From positions 1 to 59,299 of the forward strand of contig JAIQFM010000002.1 of assembly GCA_020073285.1 (NCBI GenBank): a DNA stretch of 59,299 nt, read 5' to 3'. Below are positions 47,809-57,040 of the stretch, piece after piece. The position numbers and the translations under genes were made by a program. Source of the DNA: Terriglobia bacterium. Lineage in GTDB: Bacteria; Acidobacteriota; Terriglobia; Terriglobales; Acidobacteriaceae. Each line of letters starts with the position of its first letter. The stretch's first letter is position 1. A model generated the notes under the pieces. It saw nothing but the letters and a program-made list of their open reading frames with translations, was not told the DNA's origin and did no database searches.

Positions 47809-48732
47809 CTATTTTGTTGCGTTGAAGGCCTTGGTCAGCAGCCCAATATCGTAATCGAACAGCTTGAAATAGTCGGTCACTTGCTTCTCGCCGCCAACCG
47901 ACGGCAGCAGCACCAACACTTGGGCGCCGGTTTCGCGGCCGATGCTGTTGGGAGTCTTCAGGTCGAAATAGGGCTCGATGAGCATCACCTTGATATTGTC
48001 GCGCCGCATCATCTGGATGATATCGATGGTATGTTGCGGGGTGGGCGGGATACCGGGCCGCGGCTCGATGTAACCGACTACGTTGAGGCCGAAGTGCTTG
48101 GAGAAGTTGGTCCAGGAATTGTGGTAGGTGACGACCTGGCGGCCGCGGAAGAGCTTCATCTGTTCGTCCCAGTTTTTCTCGGCAGCGGTGAGGCGCTTGT
48201 CGAAGTCGGCGAAGCGCTGCTGGAAGTAGCCGCTGTCCGGCGGGTCGAGCTCGCCGAGCTTAGCGGCGATGCCCTTGGCGACGCGGCGGCCGTTGTCGGG
48301 ATCGAGCCAGTAGTGCGGGTTCCCGAGGGGATGGACATCGCCCATGGCGCGCGTAATCTGGCCGGTCGGCTTTTCCAGGATCTCGGCAAACTGCGAAGCG
48401 TCAAGGTAGCCGGGCGCGCCGACTTGGACGCGGGCATTGCCGCATTGCGTGATGAGCGGCGGAAGCCACCCGATTTCCAATTCCAGCCCGACGCTGATGA
48501 GCAGGTCGGCTTGGCGCAGTTTGAGCAGGAAGCTGGGCTTGGCCTCGACGAAGTGCGGATCCTGATAGCCCTTGGCGATGGATTCGACGCTGATGCGGTC
48601 ACCGCCGACTTCCTGCGCCAACGCGGCGAGATCGGTGGTCGAGGTGACTACGTTGAGTTTCTTGGCGGACGCAAGCGGCACGGCCAGCAAGGCCAGCACC
48701 AGGAGCGCGATCATCGTTCTAACAACCTTCAC
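47809..48732 (-). CDS. znuA: Zinc ABC transporter substrate-binding protein (ZnuA-like)
   Basis: A 307-residue periplasmic metal-binding protein of the TroA fold with a signal peptide. The ligands are His in YQDPHFVEAKPS, His in NPHYWLDPDNGRR, His in VVTYHNSW and an acidic residue in MLIEPYFDLKTPNSIGRE. It lacks the His-rich loop of E. coli ZnuA. It captures Zn or Mn for ZnuB. Confidence 0.92.
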   Translation of the reverse strand: MKVVRTMIALLVLALLAVPLASAKKLNVVTSTTDLAALAQEVGGDRISVESIAKGYQDPHFVEAKPSFLLKLRQADLLISVGLELEIGWLPPLITQCGNARVQVGAPGYLDASQFAEILEKPTGQITRAMGDVHPLGNPHYWLDPDNGRRVAKGIAAKLGELDPPDSGYFQQRFADFDKRLTAAEKNWDEQMKLFRGRQVVTYHNSWTNFSKHFGLNVVGYIEPRPGIPPTPQHTIDIIQMMRRDNIKVMLIEPYFDLKTPNSIGRETGAQVLVLLPSVGGEKQVTDYFKLFDYDIGLLTKAFNATK

Positions 48733-48741
48733 ACATTCCTC

Positions 48742-49977
48742 CTAGAAAGGATGCGCGCCGTGCGCACCCAGGGAAAACTGCAATTGCATTAGAAACTCGT
48801 GCGCGTCGAAGTGCTCGGCGTAGCGGGTCAGCCGGTACTGGCCGCGAAGCTGGCTGAACTCGCTGGGCCAGTAGGTGAGCACGAGGGAGGCGCCGCTGTC
48901 GGTGAGCGCATCGTCGCGCGAGCGGTCAGAGCGGTCGTAACGCGCGCCGGCAAACCAGCGGCGGCCCAACTGATAATCGCCCGAGGTATAGAAACCGAAG
49001 GAGCGCTGCAGGCGCGGCAATTGCTGGCGCTGGCTCCAGATGAACTCGCCGCGCCCGACGAAGGAGTGGTAAATCGAGCGGCGCAGCGGCTTCCAGCGCA
49101 GAGTGGCGTCAACGCCGTAAAGCTGGGTCAGGAAGCGGCTGCCGAGGTCGTTGTGCCCGCGCGCGTAAGACGCGCCGATATCGAGATTGGTGGACTCAGT
49201 CAGGTCGCGATAGCCGCGCAGGTGAGCGATGGCGCTGACGTCACTGCGTTGCGACGAGCTGAAGACGTCGGCGGAGTCGCCGCGAAAGACCTGCCCGGTG
49301 GCTTCGAGGAACAGGCCTTTGGGCGCGGGCAGAATGCGGGTGACTGACAGGCCGGCGTCGTCGATGCCGTCTTCTCCGCCGACCAGGCTATTGGTGACCA
49401 GCGGGCGGTCGGCCCAGGGCAGCACGTGGTTGTGCAGTGTGTTCACCTTGCCGAAGGCGGCGCGCATCTTGCCGCCGCGCACGACGAAGCCGGCGGGCAG
49501 CGCGGTGAGAGTGATGTAGCCCTCTTCCAGGTTCACACCTTCTTCGCCGAAGGAGAGGAAGAAGTCACCGCGCGCGTAGGGATCGATGATCGCCTGCAGG
49601 CCGACCTCGGATTCGTGCATCTGGAAGGCGGGCGTCGGAAGCATGGGATTGTGCCCCATGGAGCCGAGGAAATCGCCGATGACGCTGATGTCGGGATTGA
49701 GCGCCTTGGCAGCGGCCGAGGCTCCGCCGTACACCGGCAACGCGCCGGCCTGCCCGGCAGCGCTGGCGACAGGGGCAGCGGCAACTTCCGGGGTGGCGGG
49801 CGCAGGGGCCGCCGGCTGCTGCTGAGCCTTAAGCATCCGTACCTGGCCTTCGAGGGCGATGATGCGCTCCTCGAGCGCCTTGATGCGGTCGTCCTGGCTC
49901 TGCTGGGCGCGAGCCGCCGGCGCAATCGCTACGAGAATGAAGATCAGAAACGCAACGCCCCAATGGCGGTATGGCAT
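48742..49977 (-). CDS. Outer-membrane porin-like protein of the zinc cluster
   Basis: A 411-residue exported protein with a signal peptide (FLIFILVAIAPAARAQQ), a coiled-coil segment (DDRIKALEERIIALEGQVRM LKAQQ) for trimerisation or peptidoglycan contact, an Ala/Pro linker, and a C-terminal beta-barrel with alternating aromatic strands (GDFFLSFGEEGVNLEEGYIT; RWFAGARYDRSD) ending in F. No TonB box or plug is seen. Together with ZnuAB it may pass zinc over the outer membrane. GGAGG is 6 bases before the ATG. Confidence 0.8.
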   Translation of the reverse strand: MPYRHWGVAFLIFILVAIAPAARAQQSQDDRIKALEERIIALEGQVRMLKAQQQPAAPAPATPEVAAAPVASAAGQAGALPVYGGASAAAKALNPDISVIGDFLGSMGHNPMLPTPAFQMHESEVGLQAIIDPYARGDFFLSFGEEGVNLEEGYITLTALPAGFVVRGGKMRAAFGKVNTLHNHVLPWADRPLVTNSLVGGEDGIDDAGLSVTRILPAPKGLFLEATGQVFRGDSADVFSSSQRSDVSAIAHLRGYRDLTESTNLDIGASYARGHNDLGSRFLTQLYGVDATLRWKPLRRSIYHSFVGRGEFIWSQRQQLPRLQRSFGFYTSGDYQLGRRWFAGARYDRSDRSRDDALTDSGASLVLTYWPSEFSQLRGQYRLTRYAEHFDAHEFLMQLQFSLGAHGAHPF

Positions 49978-50075
49978 GGGGAACCTCCAGCTTGCAATCG
50001 GAATGGCCGCCGATTTCCGCGAAATCGGACACGCCCCGGTTAGGTCAATACCGGGATGGAAAAGGCCGAGGAGAC

Positions 50076-50417
50076 TTAAGCCTGAGGCGGAGGTCGAGTG
50101 TACAGGGGAAAGGTCGCCGCGGATTCGTAGGAGCGGGCCTGTTCCGGGGGCAACGGCGCGGCGCAGGTGAAGCGCGGAAGGGGCGCCACGGGGCCGGCGC
50201 TGATCGTCACAGGAAGATGTGCGGCGAGACACAGGAGGCAGTGATGCGGCGTCAGCGGCGCGCTTTCCAGGGGGCCAACCGAGCGGTGGATGTGAATGGC
50301 GTCATAGGACGTAAGGCACATGAGCAACAGGCACAGTACCGCGGCGAAACTGACCCGGCGCGGCTCGGCGCGCGACATTAGCGTCGTCGGATATTGTGCG
50401 ATGCTCACCGGCAGCAT
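50076..50417 (-). CDS. DUF2946-like small exported protein
   Basis: A 113-residue protein with one N-terminal hydrophobic helix (VSFAAVLCLLLMCLTSYDAI) and a HHCLLC motif in the exported part, as in short DUF2946-type proteins found beside metal transport genes. A GGGGG ribosome site precedes the chosen Met. It is the first gene of the zinc cluster, about 100 bases ahead of the porin gene. Confidence 0.6.
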   Translation of the reverse strand: MLPVSIAQYPTTLMSRAEPRRVSFAAVLCLLLMCLTSYDAIHIHRSVGPLESAPLTPHHCLLCLAAHLPVTISAGPVAPLPRFTCAAPLPPEQARSYESAATFPLYTRPPPQA

Positions 50418-50657
50418 TGTAAACCCCCGCATCCGGCAGAAGTTCTGAGCTGGAAGAACGCTCATTTAAAGATGCGTGAGGGCGGCGGAAAGCTGCCAAG
50501 CCAGCGGTCAGTGGCCGGCCATGCGCTGCGCTGCCGGGCATGGAGCCGTTGTCCAGACGGGCAAAACGGTTGATCAGCGGCAATGGCGGAGCGGTCGCGC
50601 AAATTGTGACCCTGCCTTGAGCGTTGCGTTCGCTGACTTCGATACCATGTTTCCGAC

Positions 50658-52373
50658 GTGCGTGAGCAAGTGGAGCCTCGCGGATGGTGGGACGGCGTTG
50701 TCGGGTTGCTGCTTTTTCTGGCGACTGCCATGGTTGTGGTATGGCAGAACTCAAGGCTGGCGGTGTTGTGGGACCTCAGTTACATCCTGGAGAACGCGTA
50801 CCGAATTTCCCTGGCGCAGGTCCCCTATCGAGATTTTCCGCTTCCCTATCCGCCCTTGACGTTCGTGACGCAAGCGGCGCTGATCAAGTTCACCGGAAGA
50901 GCGATCTGGCATCACGTGCTGTACTGCGCCGTGGCCGGCGGAGTCGCGACGGTGCTGAGCCGGCGAATCCTTCTGGGGCTGGTGCGAGGAGCGGTTGCGC
51001 GGCCGCGGTTGGTGGCATCGGTGCTGAGCGCGCCGCTGGCGGTGCTGGGGATCTACTGTATTTTCCCGCACCCCTTTTACGACTGCGACTGCACCTTCGC
51101 GATCCTTGCGTGCGTACTCTTGCTGCTGCACGTGGAAGAAAGAGCCTTCCCTCCCACGCTGAGTTTCTTCACCGGCATCGCGCTGGTTGTGCCGCCGTTG
51201 GTGAAACAAAACACCGGACTGGCGTTCCTCGGCGGCGCCGTACTTGCGATCCTGGCGCTGCTGATTTTGGACAGGCGACGCGAGCAAGCGGTACGTGGGT
51301 ACGGCATCATGCTCGGCGGCGTCACCGCGGGGGTGGCGTTGGCAGCGACGGTGATTCACTTCACCGCGGGGCTGAGAAATTATCGGCACTGGACGATGCA
51401 GTTCGCGGCCGCGCGGCGCATGCCTTCGCTCAGCGACATGCTGTCGGTGTACCACAATCGGCTTCTACTGTGGTGGCTGCCCGCGTTCGTTGCGGGAGCG
51501 CTCTTGCTTTCCCTTCGCCGCGCCAGTCGCTGGTTGGTGATTTTGGGGGCAGTTTTGTTGTCAGTGCCGTTCGTATGGACATCGGCATGCCTGCTGGGCG
51601 GAGGTGATTCATCCGACAAGGCGGAGTGCCTGCTATCGCTGTGGCCGTTTCTGCTGATCGTCTCCTTCATAGGTTCGGTGTGGAGCGCGCGAAAGCGAAA
51701 AGGCATGCCGCTGATGATGCCCTTCGTTGCGATCGCGACGGTGCACGGGGCATTTCTGTCGCAGCAGGTGTGGGGCTCGACCTATGCCCTGTGGCCGCTG
51801 GCTATGATCCTGATCGCCAGCACGCTGACGGCGCTTGCGGGGCGGTGGAAGCGGCGTTCCGCAATCGAGATCGTGGTTTCGCTGCTGATCGCTGTGCCGT
51901 TATGTGTTTCCGGGACGCACTACGTGTGGAGCCATGAGCGATTGGACTACGCGAGTGTTTCCGACGGCCAGCCGCAACATTCGACGCTGCCGGCGCTGCG
52001 AGGATTAACGGTGCGCGGCGCGTGGCTTCCGCAATTTGATGAGCTGGTTGCTTATGCGAAGGCCGAAATTCCGGCCGAAGACGGACTCCTGATGATCCCC
52101 GGCGAAGACCTCTTCTACTATGCGACCGGCAGGGAGCCGCGCTTCCCGGTGCTGATGTTCGACCACACCGTCAACCCGTACAGCCCGGAAGAAATCGCAG
52201 AGATGGCGCGCGCGCACAACATACGCTGGCTGGTGGTGAAGCGAGAGCTACAACTGGGAGCCGACCCGGTGGATGACAGGCGCCGGCTGCTTCATTTGCT
52301 GCGCAAGGATTTCGCAAAAACGGAGGAACTGGATAATTACGACGTATATCGGCGGGTAGCCACAGCCGACTGA
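50658..52373 (+). CDS. GT-C type membrane protein (glycosyltransferase-like)
   Basis: A 571-residue protein with about eleven membrane helices and a soluble C-terminal part. An early periplasmic loop carries acidic and aromatic residues (LWDLSYILENAYRISLAQVP YRDFPLPYPPL), similar to the DxE-type loop of GT-C/PMT glycosyltransferases that use lipid-linked sugars. The C-terminal portion (IPAEDGLLMIPGEDLFYYAT GREPRFP, then NIRWLVVKREL) resembles the ends of family 39-like proteins. GTG start; ribosome site unclear. Donor and acceptor unknown. Confidence 0.75.
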   Translation: MREQVEPRGWWDGVVGLLLFLATAMVVVWQNSRLAVLWDLSYILENAYRISLAQVPYRDFPLPYPPLTFVTQAALIKFTGRAIWHHVLYCAVAGGVATVLSRRILLGLVRGAVARPRLVASVLSAPLAVLGIYCIFPHPFYDCDCTFAILACVLLLLHVEERAFPPTLSFFTGIALVVPPLVKQNTGLAFLGGAVLAILALLILDRRREQAVRGYGIMLGGVTAGVALAATVIHFTAGLRNYRHWTMQFAAARRMPSLSDMLSVYHNRLLLWWLPAFVAGALLLSLRRASRWLVILGAVLLSVPFVWTSACLLGGGDSSDKAECLLSLWPFLLIVSFIGSVWSARKRKGMPLMMPFVAIATVHGAFLSQQVWGSTYALWPLAMILIASTLTALAGRWKRRSAIEIVVSLLIAVPLCVSGTHYVWSHERLDYASVSDGQPQHSTLPALRGLTVRGAWLPQFDELVAYAKAEIPAEDGLLMIPGEDLFYYATGREPRFPVLMFDHTVNPYSPEEIAEMARAHNIRWLVVKRELQLGADPVDDRRRLLHLLRKDFAKTEELDNYDVYRRVATAD

Positions 52374-52432
52374 GTTGCGGGCCAAAGACACACGCGGACA
52401 CCGATTCCGCGCCGCTCAGGCAGGATAGAAGT

Positions 52433-52509
52433 TGGTCGGGGCGACAGGATTTGAACCTGTGACCCCCTGCGCCCAAGGCAGGTGCGCTACCAGGCTGCGC
52501 TACGCCCCG
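52433..52509 (-). tRNA. tRNA-Pro (anticodon TGG)
   Basis: A complete cloverleaf on the minus strand: acceptor CGGGGCG/CGCCCCG, anticodon stem CCTGC/GCAGG with loop CTTGGGC, T-loop GGTTCAAATCC. CCA is encoded. Confidence 0.95.
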
Positions 52510-52625
52510 ACTCTTCTCGCTTGATGATTATAACCGCGCTGCCCGGCTGTGCGGGGCGGCCGCCCCCACGCAACTCGCTGATCCCACCATGATTGGACCG
52601 GCAAGGAATATAATAGTCGCTAGCC

Positions 52626-53174
52626 ATGGCCCCTCCGCAATATGCCCTCGTGGCCTATGTGAAGAGCCCGGTCGGTACCTTCATAGAGAGCCTGCGGCGC
52701 GAGTTTCATCCCCAGCAAGCGCATCTGCCCGCACACATCACGATACTTCCACCGCGCATCTTGCAGGGCTCGGAAACAGAGGCGCTGGAGACGCTGGAGC
52801 GCATCTGCCGCGAAGTGGAACCGTTCCAAATCGTGCTCGGCGAGGTGGCTACGTTTGTGCCGATCACGCCGACGGTATTCATCCGCGTCGCGCACGCCGC
52901 CTACCGCATGCGCGAGCTGCACGACCGGCTCAACGTGAACGCGCTGCAGGCCGAGGAGCAGTGGCCGTACATGCCTCACCTGACGATCTTCCGCATGGAC
53001 ACGGTCGAACAGGCCAGGGCCGCGCTGGACGAGGCGCGCTGCCGGTGGGACGACTACCGGGAAGCGCGGCGCGTGCCGGTGGACCGGCTGACCTTCGTGC
53101 GCGAAGCAGGCGCCAACGGCTGGATTGATCTCGCTCCGGTGCCGCTGGGCCGACGGTTGGCGGCGACGCTCTGA
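52626..53174 (+). CDS. 2'-5' RNA ligase-like 2H phosphoesterase
   Basis: A 182-residue protein with both HxT motifs of the 2H phosphoesterase superfamily: LPAHITILPP and MPHLTIFRMD. It belongs with LigT/YjcG-type proteins that cut or form 2',5' or cyclic phosphodiester bonds; the true substrate is not known. It lies between two tRNA genes, a fitting but not conclusive context for an RNA enzyme. Confidence 0.85.
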   Translation: MAPPQYALVAYVKSPVGTFIESLRREFHPQQAHLPAHITILPPRILQGSETEALETLERICREVEPFQIVLGEVATFVPITPTVFIRVAHAAYRMRELHDRLNVNALQAEEQWPYMPHLTIFRMDTVEQARAALDEARCRWDDYREARRVPVDRLTFVREAGANGWIDLAPVPLGRRLAATL

Positions 53175-53193
53175 GCGTGGCGTCTGCCCCTGC

Positions 53194-53199
53194 TATAAT
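53194..53199 (+). promoter_or_regulatory. -10 box of the tRNA-His gene
   Basis: TATAAT, 12 bases before the tRNA 5' end. Confidence 0.6.
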
Positions 53200-53210
53200 C
53201 GAGTGTTTGC

Positions 53211-53287
53211 GGTGGGAGTAGCTCAACTGGCAGAGCACCGGACTGTGGCTCCGGACGTTGTGGGTTCGATTCCCATCTCCCACCCCA
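53211..53287 (+). tRNA. tRNA-His (anticodon GTG)
   Basis: A complete cloverleaf with the extra G at position -1 paired to C73, acceptor GTGGGAG/CTCCCAC, anticodon loop CTGTGGC in stem CCGGA/TCCGG, T-loop GGTTCGATTCC. CCA is encoded. The following 53288-53561 shows no feature. Confidence 0.96.
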
Positions 53288-53561
53288 GCATCCCAATAAC
53301 TTGCGGGCGGAAGTGGACCGCACACGGTCCAGTTAGATGGGCAGCGCCCTGCGCGCCAGCTTGCTGCAACGTCGCCGGCAGAGCGCCTCTGTAAATGTTC
53401 GTGGCCGTGCGAAAGCCGGTGAAGCCCAAACCAGTTCCATCGGTTTCTGACCCGCGCCTCCACCACTCCCCACTTCCACGCCGAACAACCACAGACAGAC
53501 CTCTGAGGAGACCCGCAGAGGGCAAGTTCGTCGCGCGAAGCGCCATGCAACGCGTTAGGTC

Positions 53562-54245
53562 TTATTCGGATGCCTTAAAGATGCCCAGGATATAGAAGGA
53601 GGAAATCGCAATTGTCAGTGCGCAGGCGGCTCTAAAGAGTTGAATGGGAAGGCCAACTATTGGTTGGATGATAAGTCCTCCCACAACGGCATAAACGCCG
53701 AAACTGATGGCGGTAACCAGCAGACCTTTGATCACCTTTGAGTCGACCGCGGCCTTCATTGAGTTAGCAAGACTACAGAGAGCGATACCGCTTAGCAGTG
53801 CACCCGAAAAACCGAAACTATGTCGAGCGATAAGGCCGGCCTTTGCAATATCGTTAGTCTTAATAATCAAGAGAACCACGATAAAGACAAGAAACAGGAT
53901 GCCCGGAATTAACCTGAAGGCGCGCTTGTTTTCATTCCTGTAAGTCAGAAGATCGACCCCGAATTGCAAGAGAACAACAAACGAAATGATCAAGAAAATC
54001 TGTGAAAGATACTTCAATATCTCGATCTCGCCGTTGCCGGTGATCTTTACAATAAATCTTATCCAGTCTATTAACTCCGTTGTGCCGTGCGTGAGACCGA
54101 AGAGAGCAAGCGCATAGTAGGTAGTAACGAGAGTGATGGCGCTTGCATTCCTTATCCCATGAAATACTACGTAAGACATCACCAAGAAACTGGCTCCGTA
54201 GATGAAAAATATATAAAACAGAGGTTGGCTGAATACCATGTTCAT
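53562..54245 (-). CDS. Multi-pass membrane protein, AT-rich
   Basis: A 227-residue protein with about seven membrane helices (FYIFFIYGASFLVMSYVVF; ALALFGLTHGTTEL; IFLIISFVVLLQFGVDLL; LIPGILFLVFIVVLLII and others). It resembles the membrane sensor halves of some histidine kinases or diguanylate cyclases, but no catalytic domain follows. The base composition is near 45% GC, far below its neighbours, suggesting recent arrival. GAGGAGG lies 7 bases before the ATG. A 69-residue partner gene precedes it by 13 bases. Confidence 0.75.
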   Translation of the reverse strand: MNMVFSQPLFYIFFIYGASFLVMSYVVFHGIRNASAITLVTTYYALALFGLTHGTTELIDWIRFIVKITGNGEIEILKYLSQIFLIISFVVLLQFGVDLLTYRNENKRAFRLIPGILFLVFIVVLLIIKTNDIAKAGLIARHSFGFSGALLSGIALCSLANSMKAAVDSKVIKGLLVTAISFGVYAVVGGLIIQPIVGLPIQLFRAACALTIAISSFYILGIFKASE

Positions 54246-54258
54246 GCAATCCTCCTCG

Positions 54259-54468
54259 TTAAGGGAAGTGAACCTTCAATATCCTGTATAACTCGGAGTG
54301 AACCGTTTCGACTTCTTCCTTGGTAACAAATAGGGAGACGGCGTTGATGATATTCCGAATTAGGATACCGCAGTCGTCCGCGGATAGAGCATCGCTATCC
54401 TTATTTAGCTTTGTTAGCTGATTTTTTAGGATAGACTGGCCGACAATTCGGCCTATGGCTTTCCCCAT
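54259..54468 (-). CDS. Small helical protein paired with the membrane protein
   Basis: A 69-residue protein, MGKAIGRIVGQSILKNQLTK then LNKDSDALSADDCGILIRNI INAVSLFVTKEEVETVHSEL YRILK. It is wholly helical and unlike any family I know. Low GC like its partner. The frame is open further upstream without a ribosome site. The 437 bases between it and the chemoreceptor gene hold nothing recognisable. Confidence 0.55.
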   Translation of the reverse strand: MGKAIGRIVGQSILKNQLTKLNKDSDALSADDCGILIRNIINAVSLFVTKEEVETVHSELYRILKVHFP

Positions 54469-54905
54469 AACGACTTCGAGTTGTGTGATGAAGTTCCTTC
54501 CTGCTGACCGCACAAACGGCCTCCCTTCTCCGGGTGCACAGCGAGGAAGTAATAGGCGGCGCGCTGGGCGAGGAGAGACTACGCGGCTGAGTACGATACC
54601 AGACGCGGCACTCCGGCACAAATTGACGGGAGATAACCCAATCGTACCCCGCAGCACTATCGGTTGCTTCGGGTGTGAGGTTCAGCGGATCGCTCCCCCA
54701 GCAAGCCCATCCAATCTCTGCCCGTCGATGGTGAAAGGATTGGCGCCAAGCATTGCTCGCCAGTCCAAATTGAGCTGAGTGATGCGTCTCGCCCCCCGTT
54801 ACCGTTGTGTTTCAAAATGAGCTTTTCTATTGCCCTGTTCGGTCCAACGTGGTAAATAGCGCCCCTCGATACTTCATCGGACGACGAACGAGTCGGAAAG
54901 CGTTT

Positions 54906-56963
54906 ATGACCGTGTTGAGCGCGCTATCGATGCGCAAGAAGCTGCTTCTGGCCCCGGCGCTAGCTGCCGTGCTGATGGTCGTCTCGGCAGTTGCGGGCTA
55001 CATCGGCATTAAGTCCCAACATGCGTCGCTGCAGTCGATTTACCAGGAGCGAATTCCGGCCATGAGGACCGCGGCGGTTGCCGACCGGAACCTGGCCGGC
55101 GTCCAGGCAAGCACCTACAAGCTGCTCGCGATGATGGACGCCAATTTCCCGGCGGACAAGGTTGACGCTGCGACCAAAACCATAAGGGCCGACCTGGACA
55201 CGCTGCAGACTGATCTGCAGACGGCGGCACACGCGCCGGGCAGGGAGGCGCGGGAAACAGCCAAATTCGAAGATGCGGCCAAGGGCGTGGCTCAGTACCA
55301 GAAGATCATCAACGACGTAATCGATGTCGCCGGGGTTCAAGTCTCGATGGCGACGGCATTCATGTCCAAGGCGCAGGCCAAGTACGACGAATTGGCAGTG
55401 CAGTTGAAGGACTTGCGCGACCTTGAAGATGAAGACGCGGAGAGCGCCTATCGCGGGGCCGAGGCCGGGGCCGGTCGGGCAACCGCCGGCGTTCTGGTGG
55501 CCCTACTTCTCTCGGTCGTGCTTTCGACCGCCCTGGCACTCTATGTCGCTTCCAAGATTGTCCAGTCAATAAATGCGATCCGGAAGCTGACGGGCAAGCT
55601 GAGCGAAGGCGATCTTGGCCAGGGTATGGCCACCCCGGGCCCGAAAGAAGCCGGCGGAGCGGGACTCGACGGTTCGAGTGTGGCGCAATACGGCATCGAC
55701 ATGGATCGCAAAGACGAGATCGGCGACTTGGCCAGATCGGTTTCAACCCTGGTGCAATACCTGAAGGAAATGGCGGCCGTTTCGGAAGCGATTGCCGGTG
55801 GCGACCTGTCCGGGAAAGTCGAACCGCGTTCCGAGCGCGACACCTTGGGCCATGCCTTTGCTCGCATGACCGATGGGCTGCGCGTGTTGGTGCGCAGCGT
55901 GCGAGACAACGCGGCGGAAGTGACCGGCGCTTCCAGCCAGGTCGCTGCCGCGTCGGAAGATTCGGCCCGGGTTAGCGGGCAAGCATCGGCGGCCATCGAC
56001 GAGGTAACTGCCACGATGCAGGAAATGAACGTCGTTCTGCAGAGCGTGGTGAGGAACACGCAGGTGCAGACCTCCAGTATCGGCGATACTTCGGCTGCGA
56101 TCGACCAGATGATCGCCTCCATCCAGCATGTTGCGGATACCTCGAAACAGCTTCTCGACATTGCCGAGCGTTCGCGGCAGGAAGCGCAGACTGGCATTGT
56201 CAGCATGGGCAAGGCGACGGATGGGCTTAACCGTATCAACACCTCCATCCGATCCGCCGCGGAAATCATCGATTCGCTCGGCAATCGGACCAGCGATATT
56301 GGAAAAATCATCGGGGTTATAGACGATTTGGCTGAGCAGACGAATCTGCTGGCCCTGAACGCGGCGATCGAGGCGGCCCGCGCCGGGGAACACGGCCTTG
56401 GGTTCGCCGTGGTCGCCGACGAGGTGCGAAAACTGGCCGAGAAATCGGCCCAGTCCACCAAGGAAGTTTCCGAGCTGATTCGGAGCATCCAGACGGAAGC
56501 GCAACAGGCTGTCGACAAGATGGAAAAGAGCACGATCATTGTCGACCAGGGCCTGACTCTTGGCGCGGACCTGAACTCCGCGCTCGCGAAAATATCCAGC
56601 GTCGTTACCGAGGTGAACAGATTTGTCCAGGAGATCGGGGCAGCGACCAGGGAGCAGGCGCATGGTTCGGAGCAGATCGCCAGGGCCACGACGCGGCTGA
56701 ACGAGATCGCGCACGAAATCAATTCGTCGATCGAGGAGCAGGCTTCCGGGACGCAGGCGGTAATGAAGGCGATGGACAGTATGCGGGAAATGGTGCAGCG
56801 CTCGACCTCAAGTTCCACCGAACTGGCGGCCTCGGCCGAGCAAATGTCGAGGATGTCGCAGCGTCTGCTTGAGGTCATGCAACGCTTCAAACTGGAAGCG
56901 CAGGGAGCGTCGGAGCGTGAACAGCGCCGCCCCGCTTTCGCCTCGGCCGCTCACCGCTCGTGA
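54906..56963 (+). CDS. Methyl-accepting chemotaxis protein
   Basis: A 685-residue chemoreceptor. TM1 is near residues 15-35 (LAPALAAVLMVVSAVAGYIG I), followed by a four-helix-bundle sensing domain, TM2 near 195-220 (TAGVLVALLLSVVLSTALAL YVAS), a HAMP region with a Gly-rich insert (ATPGPKEAGGAGLDG), and the signalling domain with the hairpin tip EQTNLLALNAAIEAARAGEH GLGFAVVADEVRKLAEKSA. No CheR/CheB pentapeptide tether. It controls CheA activity. Start chosen at MTVLSALSMRKK; MRKK eight codons later is possible. Confidence 0.93.
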   Translation: MTVLSALSMRKKLLLAPALAAVLMVVSAVAGYIGIKSQHASLQSIYQERIPAMRTAAVADRNLAGVQASTYKLLAMMDANFPADKVDAATKTIRADLDTLQTDLQTAAHAPGREARETAKFEDAAKGVAQYQKIINDVIDVAGVQVSMATAFMSKAQAKYDELAVQLKDLRDLEDEDAESAYRGAEAGAGRATAGVLVALLLSVVLSTALALYVASKIVQSINAIRKLTGKLSEGDLGQGMATPGPKEAGGAGLDGSSVAQYGIDMDRKDEIGDLARSVSTLVQYLKEMAAVSEAIAGGDLSGKVEPRSERDTLGHAFARMTDGLRVLVRSVRDNAAEVTGASSQVAAASEDSARVSGQASAAIDEVTATMQEMNVVLQSVVRNTQVQTSSIGDTSAAIDQMIASIQHVADTSKQLLDIAERSRQEAQTGIVSMGKATDGLNRINTSIRSAAEIIDSLGNRTSDIGKIIGVIDDLAEQTNLLALNAAIEAARAGEHGLGFAVVADEVRKLAEKSAQSTKEVSELIRSIQTEAQQAVDKMEKSTIIVDQGLTLGADLNSALAKISSVVTEVNRFVQEIGAATREQAHGSEQIARATTRLNEIAHEINSSIEEQASGTQAVMKAMDSMREMVQRSTSSSTELAASAEQMSRMSQRLLEVMQRFKLEAQGASEREQRRPAFASAAHRS

Positions 56964-57040
56964 CAGGCGCAGACGCACCCCCGGTTGCTGCGCGGGCGCT
57001 GCAAATGGACAAAGTAGTGTTGTGTGCATAGGAGACGAGC

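Noticed and set aside
48742-49977. TonB-dependent receptor
   Set aside because: Too short and without TonB box or plug; a simple barrel with coiled-coil start fits better.
55541-56890. Long open frame antisense to the chemoreceptor
   Set aside because: Ser/Cys-rich shadow of the regular heptad coding; no domain.
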